A stretch of 64,000 nucleotides of DNA from Clostridia bacterium (GCA_017513525.1 JAFXFC010000005.1:1-64000), one strand, 5' to 3'; shown: positions 1 through 8,965, counted from the stretch's first letter. The notes: generated from the sequence alone by a model not told the origin. Made by a program: numbers and translations.

Positions 1-68
1 TACCGAATATTGTATAGTCTTTTGTGTTTAGTATTTTTATTTTCACACTTTAATTTTACTAAATATTT

Positions 69-114
69 AGAGCCAAGTACAGTCTTTTCTGCACTTGGCT
101 CTATCTTATTTTTC
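69..114 (+). terminator. Hairpin terminator near the window's left edge
   Basis: An inverted repeat of about 14 bp (69-82 with 89-102, one mismatch) is followed on the plus strand by a T-rich stretch. It probably ends a plus-strand gene lying before the window. It may also serve the minus-strand gene ending at 142, although the minus-side tail is poor in T. Nothing else is seen in positions 1-141. Confidence 0.5.
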
Positions 115-141
115 AGGGACTTTTGATACAGCCCCTTTTAT

Positions 142-1458
142 TTAGCCTATATCACTGTCATTGAAAATGTCGCCGCATTCGGGGCAGAATTTCGGGGGAT
201 TCATCGGGTCTTCGGGAACCCAGCCGCATTTATCACATCTGTATAAAGGGGCATCTGCGGGCTTTTTAGCTCCGCATTCAGGGCAGAATTTTCCTTTATT
301 TACTGCACCGCAGGCACATTTCCAGCCGTCTTCCGAAGGCTTGGGAGTTCCGCATTCAGAGCAGAAATTACCTGTCACTGTTGCACCGCAGGAACACTTC
401 CATGCGTCTGCGGGAGCCTGAGCAGCCTGCTGTGCCTGAGCCTGCTGCTGTGCCATTCCCTGCTGGAAAAGTGCTGCAGTATTGCCCATCATATTTCCTG
501 CCATTCCCATTCCCATAAATGCATTTACTGCACCGTTCGGGTTATTTGCGGCATTCATAGCAGCATCTGTCAGACCTGTTGTCTGATATCCGCCCGCAAG
601 CATGGGGTCGGACATAATGATTGATTTCTTTATTCTCTGAATCTCATCCTCGTCTTCCTTAGGAGCGTTGAGGGCATTGAAGCTTACACTTTCAATCTTG
701 ATACCGCGGCCAATTTTCCATTTGGGAGCCATTGCGATGTCAATAGCTTCACTGAGCTCTTCCGTGTGTGCAGGAATTGAGCTGTAGCGTACACCCATTT
801 CACTCATCTTTGCAAATGCAGGATTAAGAGCGTGAAGGAAGTCTGACTTTAACTGCTCCATTATTGTTTCTTTTCTGTACTCGTCTGCTACATTTCCTGC
901 AATGTGAGTGTAGAAAAGAAGAGGATCAACTATACGGAATGTAAACATTCCGTTACAGCGGAGTGTTATTTCATAATCAATATCCCTCTTGGGGTCAATG
1001 ATTACTCTGAAAGGAATGGGAGACCTCGTTCCGAACATATTGTTCATTATTTCTTTTGTGTTGAAATAATAAACTCTCTGGTCCTTTGCAGGCTCACCGC
1101 CGAAGGTAAAACGTTTTCCTACGGTCTTGAATGTTTCCTTGAGGCTTTCGCCGAAGGAGCCTGAGAAAATTGAAGGCTCACTTGATGAGTCGTAAGTAAA
1201 CTGACCGGGCTCTGCACAGACTTCCACAACCTTGCCCTGCTCAACTATTATCATACATTGACCGTCAGCAACTACTATGCCTGAACCCGATGAAATAACA
1301 TTATCACTGCCCTTTGTGTTTGATGATCTGCCTGAAATTCTCTTCTGTCCTTTTACTATAAGCACATCATCACTGATTGAATCGCAAGTAAAAAATTCTT
1401 TCCACTGATCGGCGAGAACTCCGCCGAGTGAACCGAGGCCTGCTTTAATAAGTCCCAT
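142..1458 (-). CDS. SPFH-domain protein with three C-terminal zinc ribbons
   Basis: A 438-residue protein. The first 280 or so residues resemble the SPFH/virion-core (YdjI-like) family, cytoplasmic proteins thought to associate with membrane stress proteins and form oligomeric scaffolds. A Met/Gln/Ala-rich linker (about 300-350) follows, then three zinc ribbons built from CxCG/CxEC pairs near 355-369, 381-395 and 408-428. The start is the ATG at 1458, preceded by GAAAGGAG. It lies 27 bp downstream of the esterase gene and is probably the last gene of a symporter-esterase-SPFH transcript. The family call rests on overall pattern; the function in this organism is unknown. The zinc ribbons are unambiguous. 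Confidence 0.75.
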   Translation of the reverse strand: MGLIKAGLGSLGGVLADQWKEFFTCDSISDDVLIVKGQKRISGRSSNTKGSDNVISSGSGIVVADGQCMIIVEQGKVVEVCAEPGQFTYDSSSEPSIFSGSFGESLKETFKTVGKRFTFGGEPAKDQRVYYFNTKEIMNNMFGTRSPIPFRVIIDPKRDIDYEITLRCNGMFTFRIVDPLLFYTHIAGNVADEYRKETIMEQLKSDFLHALNPAFAKMSEMGVRYSSIPAHTEELSEAIDIAMAPKWKIGRGIKIESVSFNALNAPKEDEDEIQRIKKSIIMSDPMLAGGYQTTGLTDAAMNAANNPNGAVNAFMGMGMAGNMMGNTAALFQQGMAQQQAQAQQAAQAPADAWKCSCGATVTGNFCSECGTPKPSEDGWKCACGAVNKGKFCPECGAKKPADAPLYRCDKCGWVPEDPMNPPKFCPECGDIFNDSDIG

Positions 1459-1485
1459 AATTTTTCTCCTTTCAGTTAATGATTA

Positions 1486-2568
1486 TTAATTTGCTGCCGT
1501 GTAATTATCAACAGCATACATAAAACCGTCAATAAGGAACTGTCTTGCTTGCTTTGCGGGAGTTGTAAATGAAAACAGATCAAATCCGTGGAAACAGCCT
1601 TCAAAGGTTTTGAACATAACTTCAACACCTGCTGCTTTAAGATTTTCTACATATATATTTGTTTCATCCCAAAACGGCTCTATTGTGCCGATATAAGTAA
1701 GCGTGGGAGGAAGTCCCGCATAATCTTCTTCCCTTGCAGGTGCTGCATATTTTGGAACATCATCAGTTCCGAAAAGTTCACCGAGATAAAGCTGCCATGC
1801 AAGAAGGTTTGACTTTGTATTCCATATGGGAGCATCGTTATTCTGAGAAGATTCTGTAATCATTCTGTCGTCAAGCATGGGATAAAGAGGCATCTGGAAA
1901 GCGATATTGACATCGCCCGTATCTCTTGCTTTAAGGGTTACTGCAGCACAAAGACCGCCGCCGGCAGAGTTACCGCCGACAAAAATCTGATCGTCTCTCA
2001 TACCGTAATCCTTGCCGTTTTCTTTAAGCCACAATAAAGCACTGTAGCAATCGTCAAATGCGGCAGGGAAAGGAGCATCGGGAGAATTCAGATAATCGGG
2101 AGCTACAACAACACAGCCCGATGCTTTAACAAATGCTTCAATGAACGAAAAATCCTGTTCAGGAGCACCTAAAGCGAAACCGCCGCCGTGTATCCACAGA
2201 AGCCCCGGAACATTTTCCTTTGCTTCTTCGGGAGTATAAACACAAATACGAAGACAGCTTCCGTCTTCTCTTGAAATATATTTCTGTTCATAGTTTACTC
2301 CCCTTGTAAGGTCGGGAAGCTTAAAAACAGTCAGAAAACGGTTTGCAAGCTTAAAAAAGAAATTCGTAAAATTGGGGAATACAGTTCTTATAACATTTCC
2401 TAAACAACGAAGCTCGGGATGTATCTCTTCGGATTTTACTTCCCATCTGTCAATTACAGAAAGTGAAAACATTGAGTTTTCCTCCGTATTATTCTCTCCC
2501 GAAGCAAACACCGTAACGGGAGAAATAAGCATAATAAAAGTGAGTGCAAAAACAATAATCTTTTTCAT
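1486..2568 (-). CDS. Secreted alpha/beta-hydrolase (HSL-type esterase)
   Basis: A 360-residue predicted carboxylesterase of the hormone-sensitive-lipase type. The oxyanion motif HGGGF and the nucleophile motif GNSAGG (Ser in GxSxG) are present, with a downstream Asp (EPFWDE region) and His (CFHGFD) completing the triad. The N-terminus is a Sec signal peptide ending near ASG, so the enzyme acts outside the membrane. The ATG at 2568 is chosen over an in-frame upstream start at 2631 because GAGGTG sits just before it, and the shorter form avoids overlapping the preceding gene. The partner is the GPH symporter 19 bp upstream, which suggests deacylation of a carbohydrate that is then imported; that link is inference. 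Confidence 0.85.
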   Translation of the reverse strand: MKKIIVFALTFIMLISPVTVFASGENNTEENSMFSLSVIDRWEVKSEEIHPELRCLGNVIRTVFPNFTNFFFKLANRFLTVFKLPDLTRGVNYEQKYISREDGSCLRICVYTPEEAKENVPGLLWIHGGGFALGAPEQDFSFIEAFVKASGCVVVAPDYLNSPDAPFPAAFDDCYSALLWLKENGKDYGMRDDQIFVGGNSAGGGLCAAVTLKARDTGDVNIAFQMPLYPMLDDRMITESSQNNDAPIWNTKSNLLAWQLYLGELFGTDDVPKYAAPAREEDYAGLPPTLTYIGTIEPFWDETNIYVENLKAAGVEVMFKTFEGCFHGFDLFSFTTPAKQARQFLIDGFMYAVDNYTAAN

Positions 2569-2587
2569 GGCTTTCACCTCAGTTAAA

Positions 2588-4111
2588 TTATACGAGAGGG
2601 CTTTCCTGTGAAAGCTTTTCTTCGTTCTCACGTTTTTCTCTTATAAATGAATATATGGGCTTTAATCTTTCTCTGTCAAGAGGATAACCGAACTTCATAA
2701 GAAGCCATACGCCAGTATAAACTACAGCGGGAATTACCGTGCATATGAGCATTATCTTCTGGCTTGTGCCGTCAATAAAGCCTGACATATTACCGTCATA
2801 GTTTGCCCACTGTAAAAGGAAAAGTCCGCTGCCGTCAGCAATTGTCTGACCGAGCTTTCTTGAGAATGTATAAACGGCATAAACGGCACTTTCGTTTCTT
2901 ATGCCTGTTTTATATTCCTGATAGTCGATAACGTCCATAACGACTGCCCAGCAGGTAAGGCTTACGAATGTATAGCCGAAGCCGATTATAAGAAGACTTA
3001 CCATGAATATCCATGCAGGAAGTCTGCCGTTTACGGGATCTATCCACCAAAGGAATTTTTCGTTATTTGCAAGAACAGCTACAAGAACGGAAGCTGCCGC
3101 TGAAAGAATTGAAAGATTTCCGCAAAGCTCTTTTTTACCGAACTTTTCAACAAGCTTCGGAGTAAATAGAACGAAAATAACCATAGGAAGGTAATTGCAT
3201 ATTGTACCTATAGTTCCGAGTCCAGTATTAAGGAAATAGTTTTTGTAAAGATATGCGTTAAAGGAATTGAACTGAAGCTGACCGCTGATAAGAACACCTG
3301 CGAGAGCCACGGTTACAAAGGGACGGGATTTGAGAAGTCCCATATATGTAGCCTTGAAATCCATTTTGGGTTCGGGCTCTGAGGGTACTCTTTCCTTGGT
3401 AGTCTTAAAGCCCCAGAGATAGAAAACAATGGATAAAATACCCATAACAAGGCCAAAAATAAACATTTTATTTCCGTCTGCATCCTGAAGCACCTTACCC
3501 GTAACATCCTGCATAGGCTCGCCGTTTGCGTCAAGGCGAACGGAATAAATAAGCATGGGAGCAAGAAGAGAAACGACTGCTCCGCCGATACCTGAGCCTA
3601 TTGAACGGAAAGTTGAAAGAAGTGTTCTGCCCTTGGGGTCGTCTGTAATAACGGATGCGAGTGAACCAAAAGGAATATTCATACCCGTATACATCATACC
3701 GTAGAAGGTATATGCAACAAGAGCTATTACAAACAGTATCGTTGTATTTGAAGTTAATTTATGATAGGGCAAAAAACAAAGAACAGTTGAAATGCCGAGA
3801 GGGATTGAAACCCATTTAAGATAAGGTCGGAATTTTCCGTCCTTTGAGGGAGGTCTTTTTGCAACCATAGCACCCCATATAGGGTCATTGATACAGTCCC
3901 ATAAACGAGTGATAATAAGCATTACACCTGCAGCTGCTGCTGGGATTTTCAGAACGTCTGTCATAAACAATTTCAGATATCCCGAAATATATGTAAGGTT
4001 AAACATATTACCCGCTTCTGCTATTGTATAGCCTGCGGCTTCCTTAATACCTATACGGTTAGGATGAGTATTTATTTCCTTTGGTTTCTTTTCTTTAGCC
4101 AAAGCTATCAT
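2588..4111 (-). CDS. GPH-family sugar:cation symporter (MelB-like MFS)
   Basis: A 507-residue polytopic membrane protein with about 12 hydrophobic segments and the organisation of glycoside-pentoside-hexuronide symporters (conserved DxxxDPIWG-like loop after TM2, W-rich C-terminal TMs). It is expected to import a glycoside with Na+ or H+. The ATG at 4111 follows AAAGGAAAG. An insertion of about 25 hydrophilic residues near 205-230 (Asp/Gly-rich, containing GEPMQD) sits in the central region and is also seen in other clostridial family members. It is first in the transcript with the esterase and possibly the SPFH gene. The substrate cannot be read from sequence. Confidence 0.85.
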   Translation of the reverse strand: MIALAKEKKPKEINTHPNRIGIKEAAGYTIAEAGNMFNLTYISGYLKLFMTDVLKIPAAAAGVMLIITRLWDCINDPIWGAMVAKRPPSKDGKFRPYLKWVSIPLGISTVLCFLPYHKLTSNTTILFVIALVAYTFYGMMYTGMNIPFGSLASVITDDPKGRTLLSTFRSIGSGIGGAVVSLLAPMLIYSVRLDANGEPMQDVTGKVLQDADGNKMFIFGLVMGILSIVFYLWGFKTTKERVPSEPEPKMDFKATYMGLLKSRPFVTVALAGVLISGQLQFNSFNAYLYKNYFLNTGLGTIGTICNYLPMVIFVLFTPKLVEKFGKKELCGNLSILSAAASVLVAVLANNEKFLWWIDPVNGRLPAWIFMVSLLIIGFGYTFVSLTCWAVVMDVIDYQEYKTGIRNESAVYAVYTFSRKLGQTIADGSGLFLLQWANYDGNMSGFIDGTSQKIMLICTVIPAVVYTGVWLLMKFGYPLDRERLKPIYSFIREKRENEEKLSQESPLV

Positions 4112-4135
4112 CTCACTTTCCTTTTTCTTAAAATA

Positions 4136-4164
4136 AATATACCATAAACCGTAAAAAAAAGCAA
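4136..4164 (-). promoter_or_regulatory. Sigma-A-type promoter of the symporter operon
   Basis: On the minus strand TTGCTT (4159-4164) and TATATT (4136-4141) are separated by exactly 17 bp and lie about 25 bp upstream of the start codon at 4111. Confidence 0.6.
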
Positions 4165-4252
4165 TCCGAAAAAAGGAATGTTCTTAGCATAGAATTTGCA
4201 AATCTCACCAAGTGCGAGTTTCGACCAGTCAAACACCAAAACTCTTATAACA

Positions 4253-4314
4253 ACAAAAAAGAGCAAGAGTAAAGGATAAAATTCCTTCTATTCTTGCTCT
4301 TGTTTTTCTTTTTT
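4253..4314 (-). terminator. Bidirectional-looking terminator next to repeat cluster
   Basis: A long imperfect hairpin (GAGCAAGA arm at 4261, matching arm ending 4299, six-base loop) has T-rich flanks on both strands (4300-4314 on plus, 4253-4260 on minus). On the minus strand it would end the GH3 transcript after the stem-loop repeat cluster. Confidence 0.6.
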
Positions 4315-4315
4315 G

Positions 4316-4510
4316 TCGATATGTCAACTTCGTTGCCTCGATATGCTGTCGCTTCGCTTTGCTTGATATATTGTCGCTACGCTCCAATTCGATATGAGAT
4401 AAATCCCTCGTTTGCGCAGCAAACATATCGAGTGCGCCGGCATATATCGAATGCCAAAGGCATATATCGAAAATCCCGAAAGGGATTTATCTCGATGCGT
4501 GTTCTCCTTT
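4316..4510. repeat. Cluster of TCGATAT-punctuated stem-loop repeats
   Basis: About 195 bp of non-coding sequence carries at least seven copies of TCGATAT or its complement ATATCGA (one copy reads TTGATAT), each separated by 10-25 bp containing a small self-complementary hairpin such as GTCGCTTCGC or GCCAAAGGC. The motif is in one orientation on the left half and the opposite on the right half. A 12-bp inverted repeat (GAGATAAATCCC at 4396-4407 with its complement at 4482-4493) encloses the right half, so the segment could fold into a nested cruciform-like structure. Short open frames crossing it look like by-products of the repeats. No protein gene is supported between 4112 and 4541. Confidence 0.7.
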
Positions 4511-4541
4511 AAGGATAACACGCTAAGGATTGCTTTATTTA

Positions 4542-6641
4542 TTATAATTCAATTATTTCATTTTCATAGCCGCTAAGCTTGTTACTTACACTGTCAGGCT
4601 GATGACCGCCTGCATAAAGAGTGATCTTTCCGTCGGGAGAAACTCTTTCGCCTGTTTCAAGAACAGCCTTAAGCCAGTATTTATCTACATTAAATTGAGC
4701 TGTCTTTGTTTCACCGGCATCAAGTGTCAAGGCTGAAATTCCGCAAAGCTGGAAATGAGGCGTTACAGTTCTTGAATCGGTGAATTTTGCATAAAGCTGT
4801 GCTCTTTCTGCAGCATTTATATTGCTCTTATTTGTTACATCAACGCTGACCTTAAGAGAAGCTTCCGTTTCCTCAAGAATCTTCATGTTGCTGTAAGAAA
4901 AATCAGCATATGAAAGACCGAAACCGAAGGGATAAAGAGGCTCACCCTCAATGTATCTGTAGGTTCTGCCCTTCATTGAATAATCTTCAAATGCGGGGAT
5001 TTCGTGAGTGTTGGAGAATACCGTAACGGGAAGTCTTCCTGAGGGTGAAACCTTACCGGAAAGAATATTGCCGACTGCCATACCGCCCTGAGCACCGGGG
5101 TACCATGCGTGAAGAATTGCCTTTGCCTTCCTGTTTACCTTTTCGCCGAGGTCAACCGCACTGCCGCACATGATAACAACAACAACATTTTCACATACAT
5201 CGCAGACAGCCTCAGCAAGTTTTATCTGAGTTTTGGGAAGATTTACATATCTTCTGTCACCCTTCATGAAAAAGTCATCGCTGAAATTTGACATTTCCTC
5301 ACCCTCAACGGAGCAGTCAAGACCGAGAGCAAGAACAGTAATATCAGCCGTGCTTGCAGCTGCAAGACCGTCGGAAAGAAGATAGCCGTGACCGTCATGG
5401 TCAAGAAGCTTTTCACGGTAGTAGTTTGAGCCTTTTACAACTGCGATATCAGCATCCTTGAATGCTCTTCTGATACCGTCTGCAACGGTCACGTATTCGG
5501 AGGCGTGTCCGAAATAGTTGCCTTCAAGTGCTGTTTTTGAAAGTGAGTTGGGGCCTACAACCGCAATTCTCTTGGTTGTATTTTTGTCTATAGGAAGAAA
5601 ACCGTCGTTTTTCATCATAACGACACATTCTTCTGCGGCTTTGAGGTTAAATTCTCTGTGTTCTTTACAGTCAACCGTTGTAAAAGGAATATCACTGTAA
5701 GGTCTTACTTCCTCAAATTCACCCAAAAGGTGGCGGATAGTATAAAGTCTTTCACAACACTCTGTAATCTCTTCTTCTGTTACAAGATCCTGTTCGTATG
5801 CGTCAACGAGAGCTTCATAGGTTTCACCGCAGTTAAGGTCACATGTATTTTTAAGTGCAAGCGCTGCAGCCTCTGCTCTGGTTTCAACTATATGATGATC
5901 GCCGCAGATATCTGCAATTGCCCAGCAGTCAGAAACAACATAGCCGTCAAAGCTCCAGTCTTTACGAAGCACCTTACTCAGAAGATATGAATGAGCACAG
6001 CAGGCTTCACCGTTGGTTCTGTTATATGCACCCATAACACCCGTAACACCGTTTTTAACGGTATGCTCGAATGCGGGAAGGTAGGTTTCGTGAAGGTCTT
6101 TCAATGAAATAATTGCATCAAAGCCGTGTCTCATCCCCTCGGGGCCCGAATGACCTGCAAAATGCTTGGAACAAGCGGAGGCTTTAAGAAATTCTCCGTC
6201 GCCCTGAATACCCTTTATAAGTGCGGAGCCGAGAGTTGCGGTAAGGAAAGGATCTTCGCCGTAGGTTTCCTGTCCTCTGCCCCAACGCGGATCTCTGAAA
6301 ATGTTAATATTGGGAGTCCAGAAGGTAAGACCCTTGAAAATATCATAGTCACCGTATTCAACGCTCTTATTATATTTTGCTCTGGCTTCTGTTGAAATAA
6401 CATCACCTATTTTTTCAACGGTTTCGGGATTAAAGGTTGCAGCCATTGCAATTGCATGAGGGAACACTGTTGCAGTACCTGCACGGGCTACTCCGTGTGC
6501 TGCTTCATTCCACCAGTTATATTCTTTAATGCCCAGTCTTTCAATTGCAGGGGAATTGTAAAGAAGCTGAGTCATTCTCTCTTCTACGGTCATTTTAGCG
6601 ACCAGTTCTTTTGCTCTTAATTTTGCTGTGTTTTTATCCAT
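4542..6641 (-). CDS. Glycoside hydrolase family 3 beta-glycosidase
   Basis: A 699-residue GH3 enzyme with the N-terminal TIM barrel, the alpha/beta sandwich domain and the C-terminal fibronectin-III-like domain, in the usual order. The nucleophile is Asp238 in VVSDCW; the substrate-binding KHF motif is near 159-161 and the RDPRWGRGQETYGEDP block near 116-131. The similarity pattern is closest to the beta-xylosidase/beta-glucosidase branch, so xylo- or gluco-oligosaccharides are likely substrates. There is no signal peptide, so it acts on imported oligosaccharides in the cytoplasm. The ATG at 6641 is preferred over an upstream in-frame start because a GAGAGG ribosome site precedes it and a strong promoter lies at 6673-6701. 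Confidence 0.9.
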   Translation of the reverse strand: MDKNTAKLRAKELVAKMTVEERMTQLLYNSPAIERLGIKEYNWWNEAAHGVARAGTATVFPHAIAMAATFNPETVEKIGDVISTEARAKYNKSVEYGDYDIFKGLTFWTPNINIFRDPRWGRGQETYGEDPFLTATLGSALIKGIQGDGEFLKASACSKHFAGHSGPEGMRHGFDAIISLKDLHETYLPAFEHTVKNGVTGVMGAYNRTNGEACCAHSYLLSKVLRKDWSFDGYVVSDCWAIADICGDHHIVETRAEAAALALKNTCDLNCGETYEALVDAYEQDLVTEEEITECCERLYTIRHLLGEFEEVRPYSDIPFTTVDCKEHREFNLKAAEECVVMMKNDGFLPIDKNTTKRIAVVGPNSLSKTALEGNYFGHASEYVTVADGIRRAFKDADIAVVKGSNYYREKLLDHDGHGYLLSDGLAAASTADITVLALGLDCSVEGEEMSNFSDDFFMKGDRRYVNLPKTQIKLAEAVCDVCENVVVVIMCGSAVDLGEKVNRKAKAILHAWYPGAQGGMAVGNILSGKVSPSGRLPVTVFSNTHEIPAFEDYSMKGRTYRYIEGEPLYPFGFGLSYADFSYSNMKILEETEASLKVSVDVTNKSNINAAERAQLYAKFTDSRTVTPHFQLCGISALTLDAGETKTAQFNVDKYWLKAVLETGERVSPDGKITLYAGGHQPDSVSNKLSGYENEIIEL

Positions 6642-6672
6642 AAAACTAACCTCTCTTTCAGGGATCAGCATA

Positions 6673-6701
6673 ATTATAGTAAAAATAAAAAAAATAAACA
6701 A
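6673..6701 (-). promoter_or_regulatory. Promoter of the GH3 gene
   Basis: On the minus strand TTGTTT (6696-6701), a 17-bp spacer and a perfect TATAAT (6673-6678) lie 32 bp upstream of the GH3 start codon. Confidence 0.7.
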
Positions 6702-6733
6702 GATGTTTTTATAACTCAAATAACTTTTATGAG

Positions 6734-6762
6734 TTGAATTCTATAAATCACTGTGATAAAAT
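6734..6762 (+). promoter_or_regulatory. Promoter of the zinc-ribbon/azlCD/yfcE transcript
   Basis: TTGAAT (6734-6739), a 17-bp spacer and TAAAAT (6757-6762) lie 30 bp before the GTG start at 6792 and diverge from the GH3 promoter. Confidence 0.55.
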
Positions 6763-6791
6763 AACATAAATTCTGAGAAGCAGGTGATACC

Positions 6792-7178
6792 GTGAGAAGC
6801 GTAAAAAGAGGAAGAGGCCCATCTTTTATGGGTGGAATAGTAAGTATAGGAGTAACCCTTTTCGGGCTTTTATGGACATTTTTGGTTGTATCGTCCGGTG
6901 GCGGCATTTTCGGCCTTTTCGGACTTATATTTGTAGGAATCGGAATTGCAAATACCGTATATAATTTCAAGAATGCAACAGGCAAAAACCGATATTCCGA
7001 ATTTGATATTACGGAAAACGGCGAAGAACCCGACCCTTGGAATGAAAGATTCGGCACACCGTCAAATGCCGATAAAACAGTTTATTCCGTAGGAAATTCA
7101 TTTTGTCCGTATTGCGGACAGGAAGTACAAAAGGATTTTGAATTCTGCAATAACTGCGGAAGAAAGCTGCCTGACTGA
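6792..7178 (+). CDS. Small membrane protein with C-terminal zinc ribbon
   Basis: A 128-residue protein of unrecognised family. Two hydrophobic, glycine-rich helices (about residues 13-35 and 38-56) are followed by a hydrophilic linker and a C-terminal zinc ribbon with CPYCG and CNNCG pairs, expected to face the cytoplasm. The start is a GTG at 6792 preceded by CAGGTG. It ends 2 bp before azlC, so the two are translationally linked, but nothing shows that it belongs to the transporter. Function unknown. It is one of three zinc-ribbon proteins in the window with the tandem-cysteine arrangement. Confidence 0.7.
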   Translation: MRSVKRGRGPSFMGGIVSIGVTLFGLLWTFLVVSSGGGIFGLFGLIFVGIGIANTVYNFKNATGKNRYSEFDITENGEEPDPWNERFGTPSNADKTVYSVGNSFCPYCGQEVQKDFEFCNNCGRKLPD

Positions 7179-7180
7179 AC

Positions 7181-7879
7181 ATGAAAAAACATAAAGAAGA
7201 AACAATAAAGGCATTAAAAGCCACCTTTCCCGTTTTTTCGGGATATATAGTGCTGGGCTTCGGCTTCGGCATAGTGCTTCATTCAAAGGGCTTCGGAATA
7301 CTCTGGGCATTTTGTATGAGCCTATTTATATATGCAGGCTCAATGCAGTATGTTGCAGTGGACCTTTTATCGGGCGGAGCCTCACTTATAACAATGGCGC
7401 TCACCACCGTGCTCGTCAATGCACGGCATCTGTTTTACGGCATATCTATGATAGATAAATACAAAGGCTCGGGAAAATTCAAGCCCTATCTTATATTCGC
7501 GTTAACGGATGAAACATATTCTCTCGTCTGCACCGAAGAGGGAGAAAATTCACACCGATATCATTTTATGGTGTCATTATTCAATCATACATATTGGGTA
7601 TCGGGAACTGTACTTGGTGCGGCTGTTGGAACAGCCTTTAACTTTGCACCGAACGGCATAGATTTTGCACTTACTGCTCTTTTTGTGACGGTATTCGTTG
7701 AGCAGTGGCTTTCTTCAAAGGATCATGCTGCAGCTATTACAGGTGTTACGGCATCTGCAATTTGTCTTATTGTTTTCGGAGCAGACAGCTTTCTTATACC
7801 TTCCATGATTCTTATAACAGCTGCGCTTACCGCTCTTCGCTTTATAAGAAAGAGAAAGGGGGATATGAAAAATGCCTGA
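7181..7879 (+). CDS. azlC: AzlC family branched-chain amino acid exporter subunit
   Basis: A 232-residue membrane protein with the AzlC hallmark segments: a Gly-rich first helix, the FIYAGSMQY stretch, and VLVNARHLFYG. AzlC and AzlD together export branched-chain amino acids or analogues such as 4-azaleucine. The length matches the family. The gene starts 2 bp after the zinc-ribbon gene and overlaps azlD by 8 bp, which is typical coupling of the two subunits. No Lrp-type azlB regulator gene is nearby. Confidence 0.9.
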   Translation: MKKHKEETIKALKATFPVFSGYIVLGFGFGIVLHSKGFGILWAFCMSLFIYAGSMQYVAVDLLSGGASLITMALTTVLVNARHLFYGISMIDKYKGSGKFKPYLIFALTDETYSLVCTEEGENSHRYHFMVSLFNHTYWVSGTVLGAAVGTAFNFAPNGIDFALTALFVTVFVEQWLSSKDHAAAITGVTASAICLIVFGADSFLIPSMILITAALTALRFIRKRKGDMKNA

Positions 7880-8201
7880 TCTGCATTCGGCTCTTCTGAT
7901 TGCGGTTGCAGCACTTGTTACCGCTGCTTTAAGATTTATCCCGTTTATCATTTTCGTCGGAAAAAGAAAAACCCCCGAATTTATTACATACCTCGGAAAG
8001 GTACTCCCCTTTGCAATTATGGGCATGCTTGTAGTATTTTGCCTCAAAAATGTTTCCGTAACCTCTTATCCTCACGGGATTCCCGAAATTATCGGTGTTG
8101 CCACCGTAGCAGGTCTTCACATATGGAAAAGAAACACTCTTTTAAGTATAATAGTCGGTACGGTCTGCTACATATTACTCGTCAATTTTATTTTTATTTA
8201 A
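7872..8201 (+). CDS. azlD: AzlD small exporter subunit
   Basis: A 109-residue protein with four predicted hydrophobic helices, the size and hydropathy expected for AzlD, the small partner of AzlC. The sequence around RFIPF and the PFAIMGML helix fits the family. The ATG at 7872 overlaps the end of azlC by 8 bp, indicating translational coupling and a fixed stoichiometry in the inner membrane. Confidence 0.87.
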   Translation: MPDLHSALLIAVAALVTAALRFIPFIIFVGKRKTPEFITYLGKVLPFAIMGMLVVFCLKNVSVTSYPHGIPEIIGVATVAGLHIWKRNTLLSIIVGTVCYILLVNFIFI

Positions 8202-8211
8202 GGTGATAGAT

Positions 8212-8754
8212 ATGAAAATTATGATAGCTTCTGATATCCACGGCTCATACCACTACTGCAAAAAAATGCTTGATGCATTTGAAAGCGAAAAAGCAGACAG
8301 GCTTCTTTTACTCGGAGATATACTTTATCACGGTCCGAGAAATGACCTGCCCGAAGTTTATGCACCTAAAAAGGTAATTGAAGAATTAAACGCAATAAAA
8401 GAGAGGCTTTTATGTGTCAGAGGCAACTGCGACACAGAGGTGGATCAGATGGTCCTGAACTTCCCCATACTCGCAGATTACTGTATACTTCAATTGGGAG
8501 AAAACAGTGTCTTTGCAACACACGGTCATAAATTCGGAGAAACCACTCCCCCACCCATGCCAAAGGGCAGTATTCTTCTTTGCGGACACACCCATGTTCC
8601 GAAATGTACCGCATATGATGACTATATTTACATGAACCCCGGTTCAGTTTCCATACCTAAGGAAAACAGTCATCACGGATATATGACATATGAAGACGGA
8701 ACATTCTTATGGAAGGACTTTGACGGAAATACAATAAACTCATATACCATATAA
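8212..8754 (+). CDS. yfcE: YfcE/MJ0936-family metallophosphodiesterase
   Basis: A 180-residue calcineurin-like phosphodiesterase. The metal-binding motifs are in order: DIHG (D-x-H), LLGDIL, RGNCD, ATHGH and CGHTH. Family members hydrolyse phosphodiesters such as bis-pNPP; the physiological substrate is unknown. An in-frame GTG at 8203 exists, but it lies inside the AGGTG ribosome site that serves the ATG at 8212, so the later start is chosen. It follows azlD by 10 bp and ends the transcript at the terminator at 8765. Confidence 0.9.
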   Translation: MKIMIASDIHGSYHYCKKMLDAFESEKADRLLLLGDILYHGPRNDLPEVYAPKKVIEELNAIKERLLCVRGNCDTEVDQMVLNFPILADYCILQLGENSVFATHGHKFGETTPPPMPKGSILLCGHTHVPKCTAYDDYIYMNPGSVSIPKENSHHGYMTYEDGTFLWKDFDGNTINSYTI

Positions 8755-8764
8755 CCACGATTTC

Positions 8765-8791
8765 GGACTGCCCTGGTGCAGTCCTTTTTTT
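8765..8791 (+). terminator. Rho-independent terminator after yfcE
   Basis: A perfect 7-bp stem GGACTGC/GCAGTCC (8765-8784, loop of six) is followed by seven T residues (8785-8791). Confidence 0.85.
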
Positions 8792-8895
8792 CGTCATTTT
8801 GCACAAAGGAGCAAAAAAGCAAAAATGACAAAAATTTAACATTATTGATGCTTTTGTGAAATTTATACAAATATTAAAAAAGTGTTCAAAAATCG

Positions 8896-8925
8896 TTGAC
8901 AAAAAGTATTGACCTGTGCTACTAT
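8896..8925 (+). promoter_or_regulatory. Promoter of a non-coding transcription unit
   Basis: A consensus TTGACA (8896-8901), 18-bp spacer and TACTAT (8920-8925) lie in a long region without a plausible protein gene. Transcription would begin near 8932. Confidence 0.65.
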
Positions 8926-8965
8926 GAGGGTGCAGAGAACAAGAGGTTTTCTGAAAAGACTAAAA

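Noticed and set aside
4316..4510. Possible CRISPR array
   Set aside because: Repeat units are 7 bp with variable short hairpin spacers and mixed orientation; no cas gene is present.
4229..4521. Short overlapping open frames on both strands in the 4.3-kb repeat cluster
   Set aside because: They are generated by the TCGATAT repeat units and have no ribosome sites.
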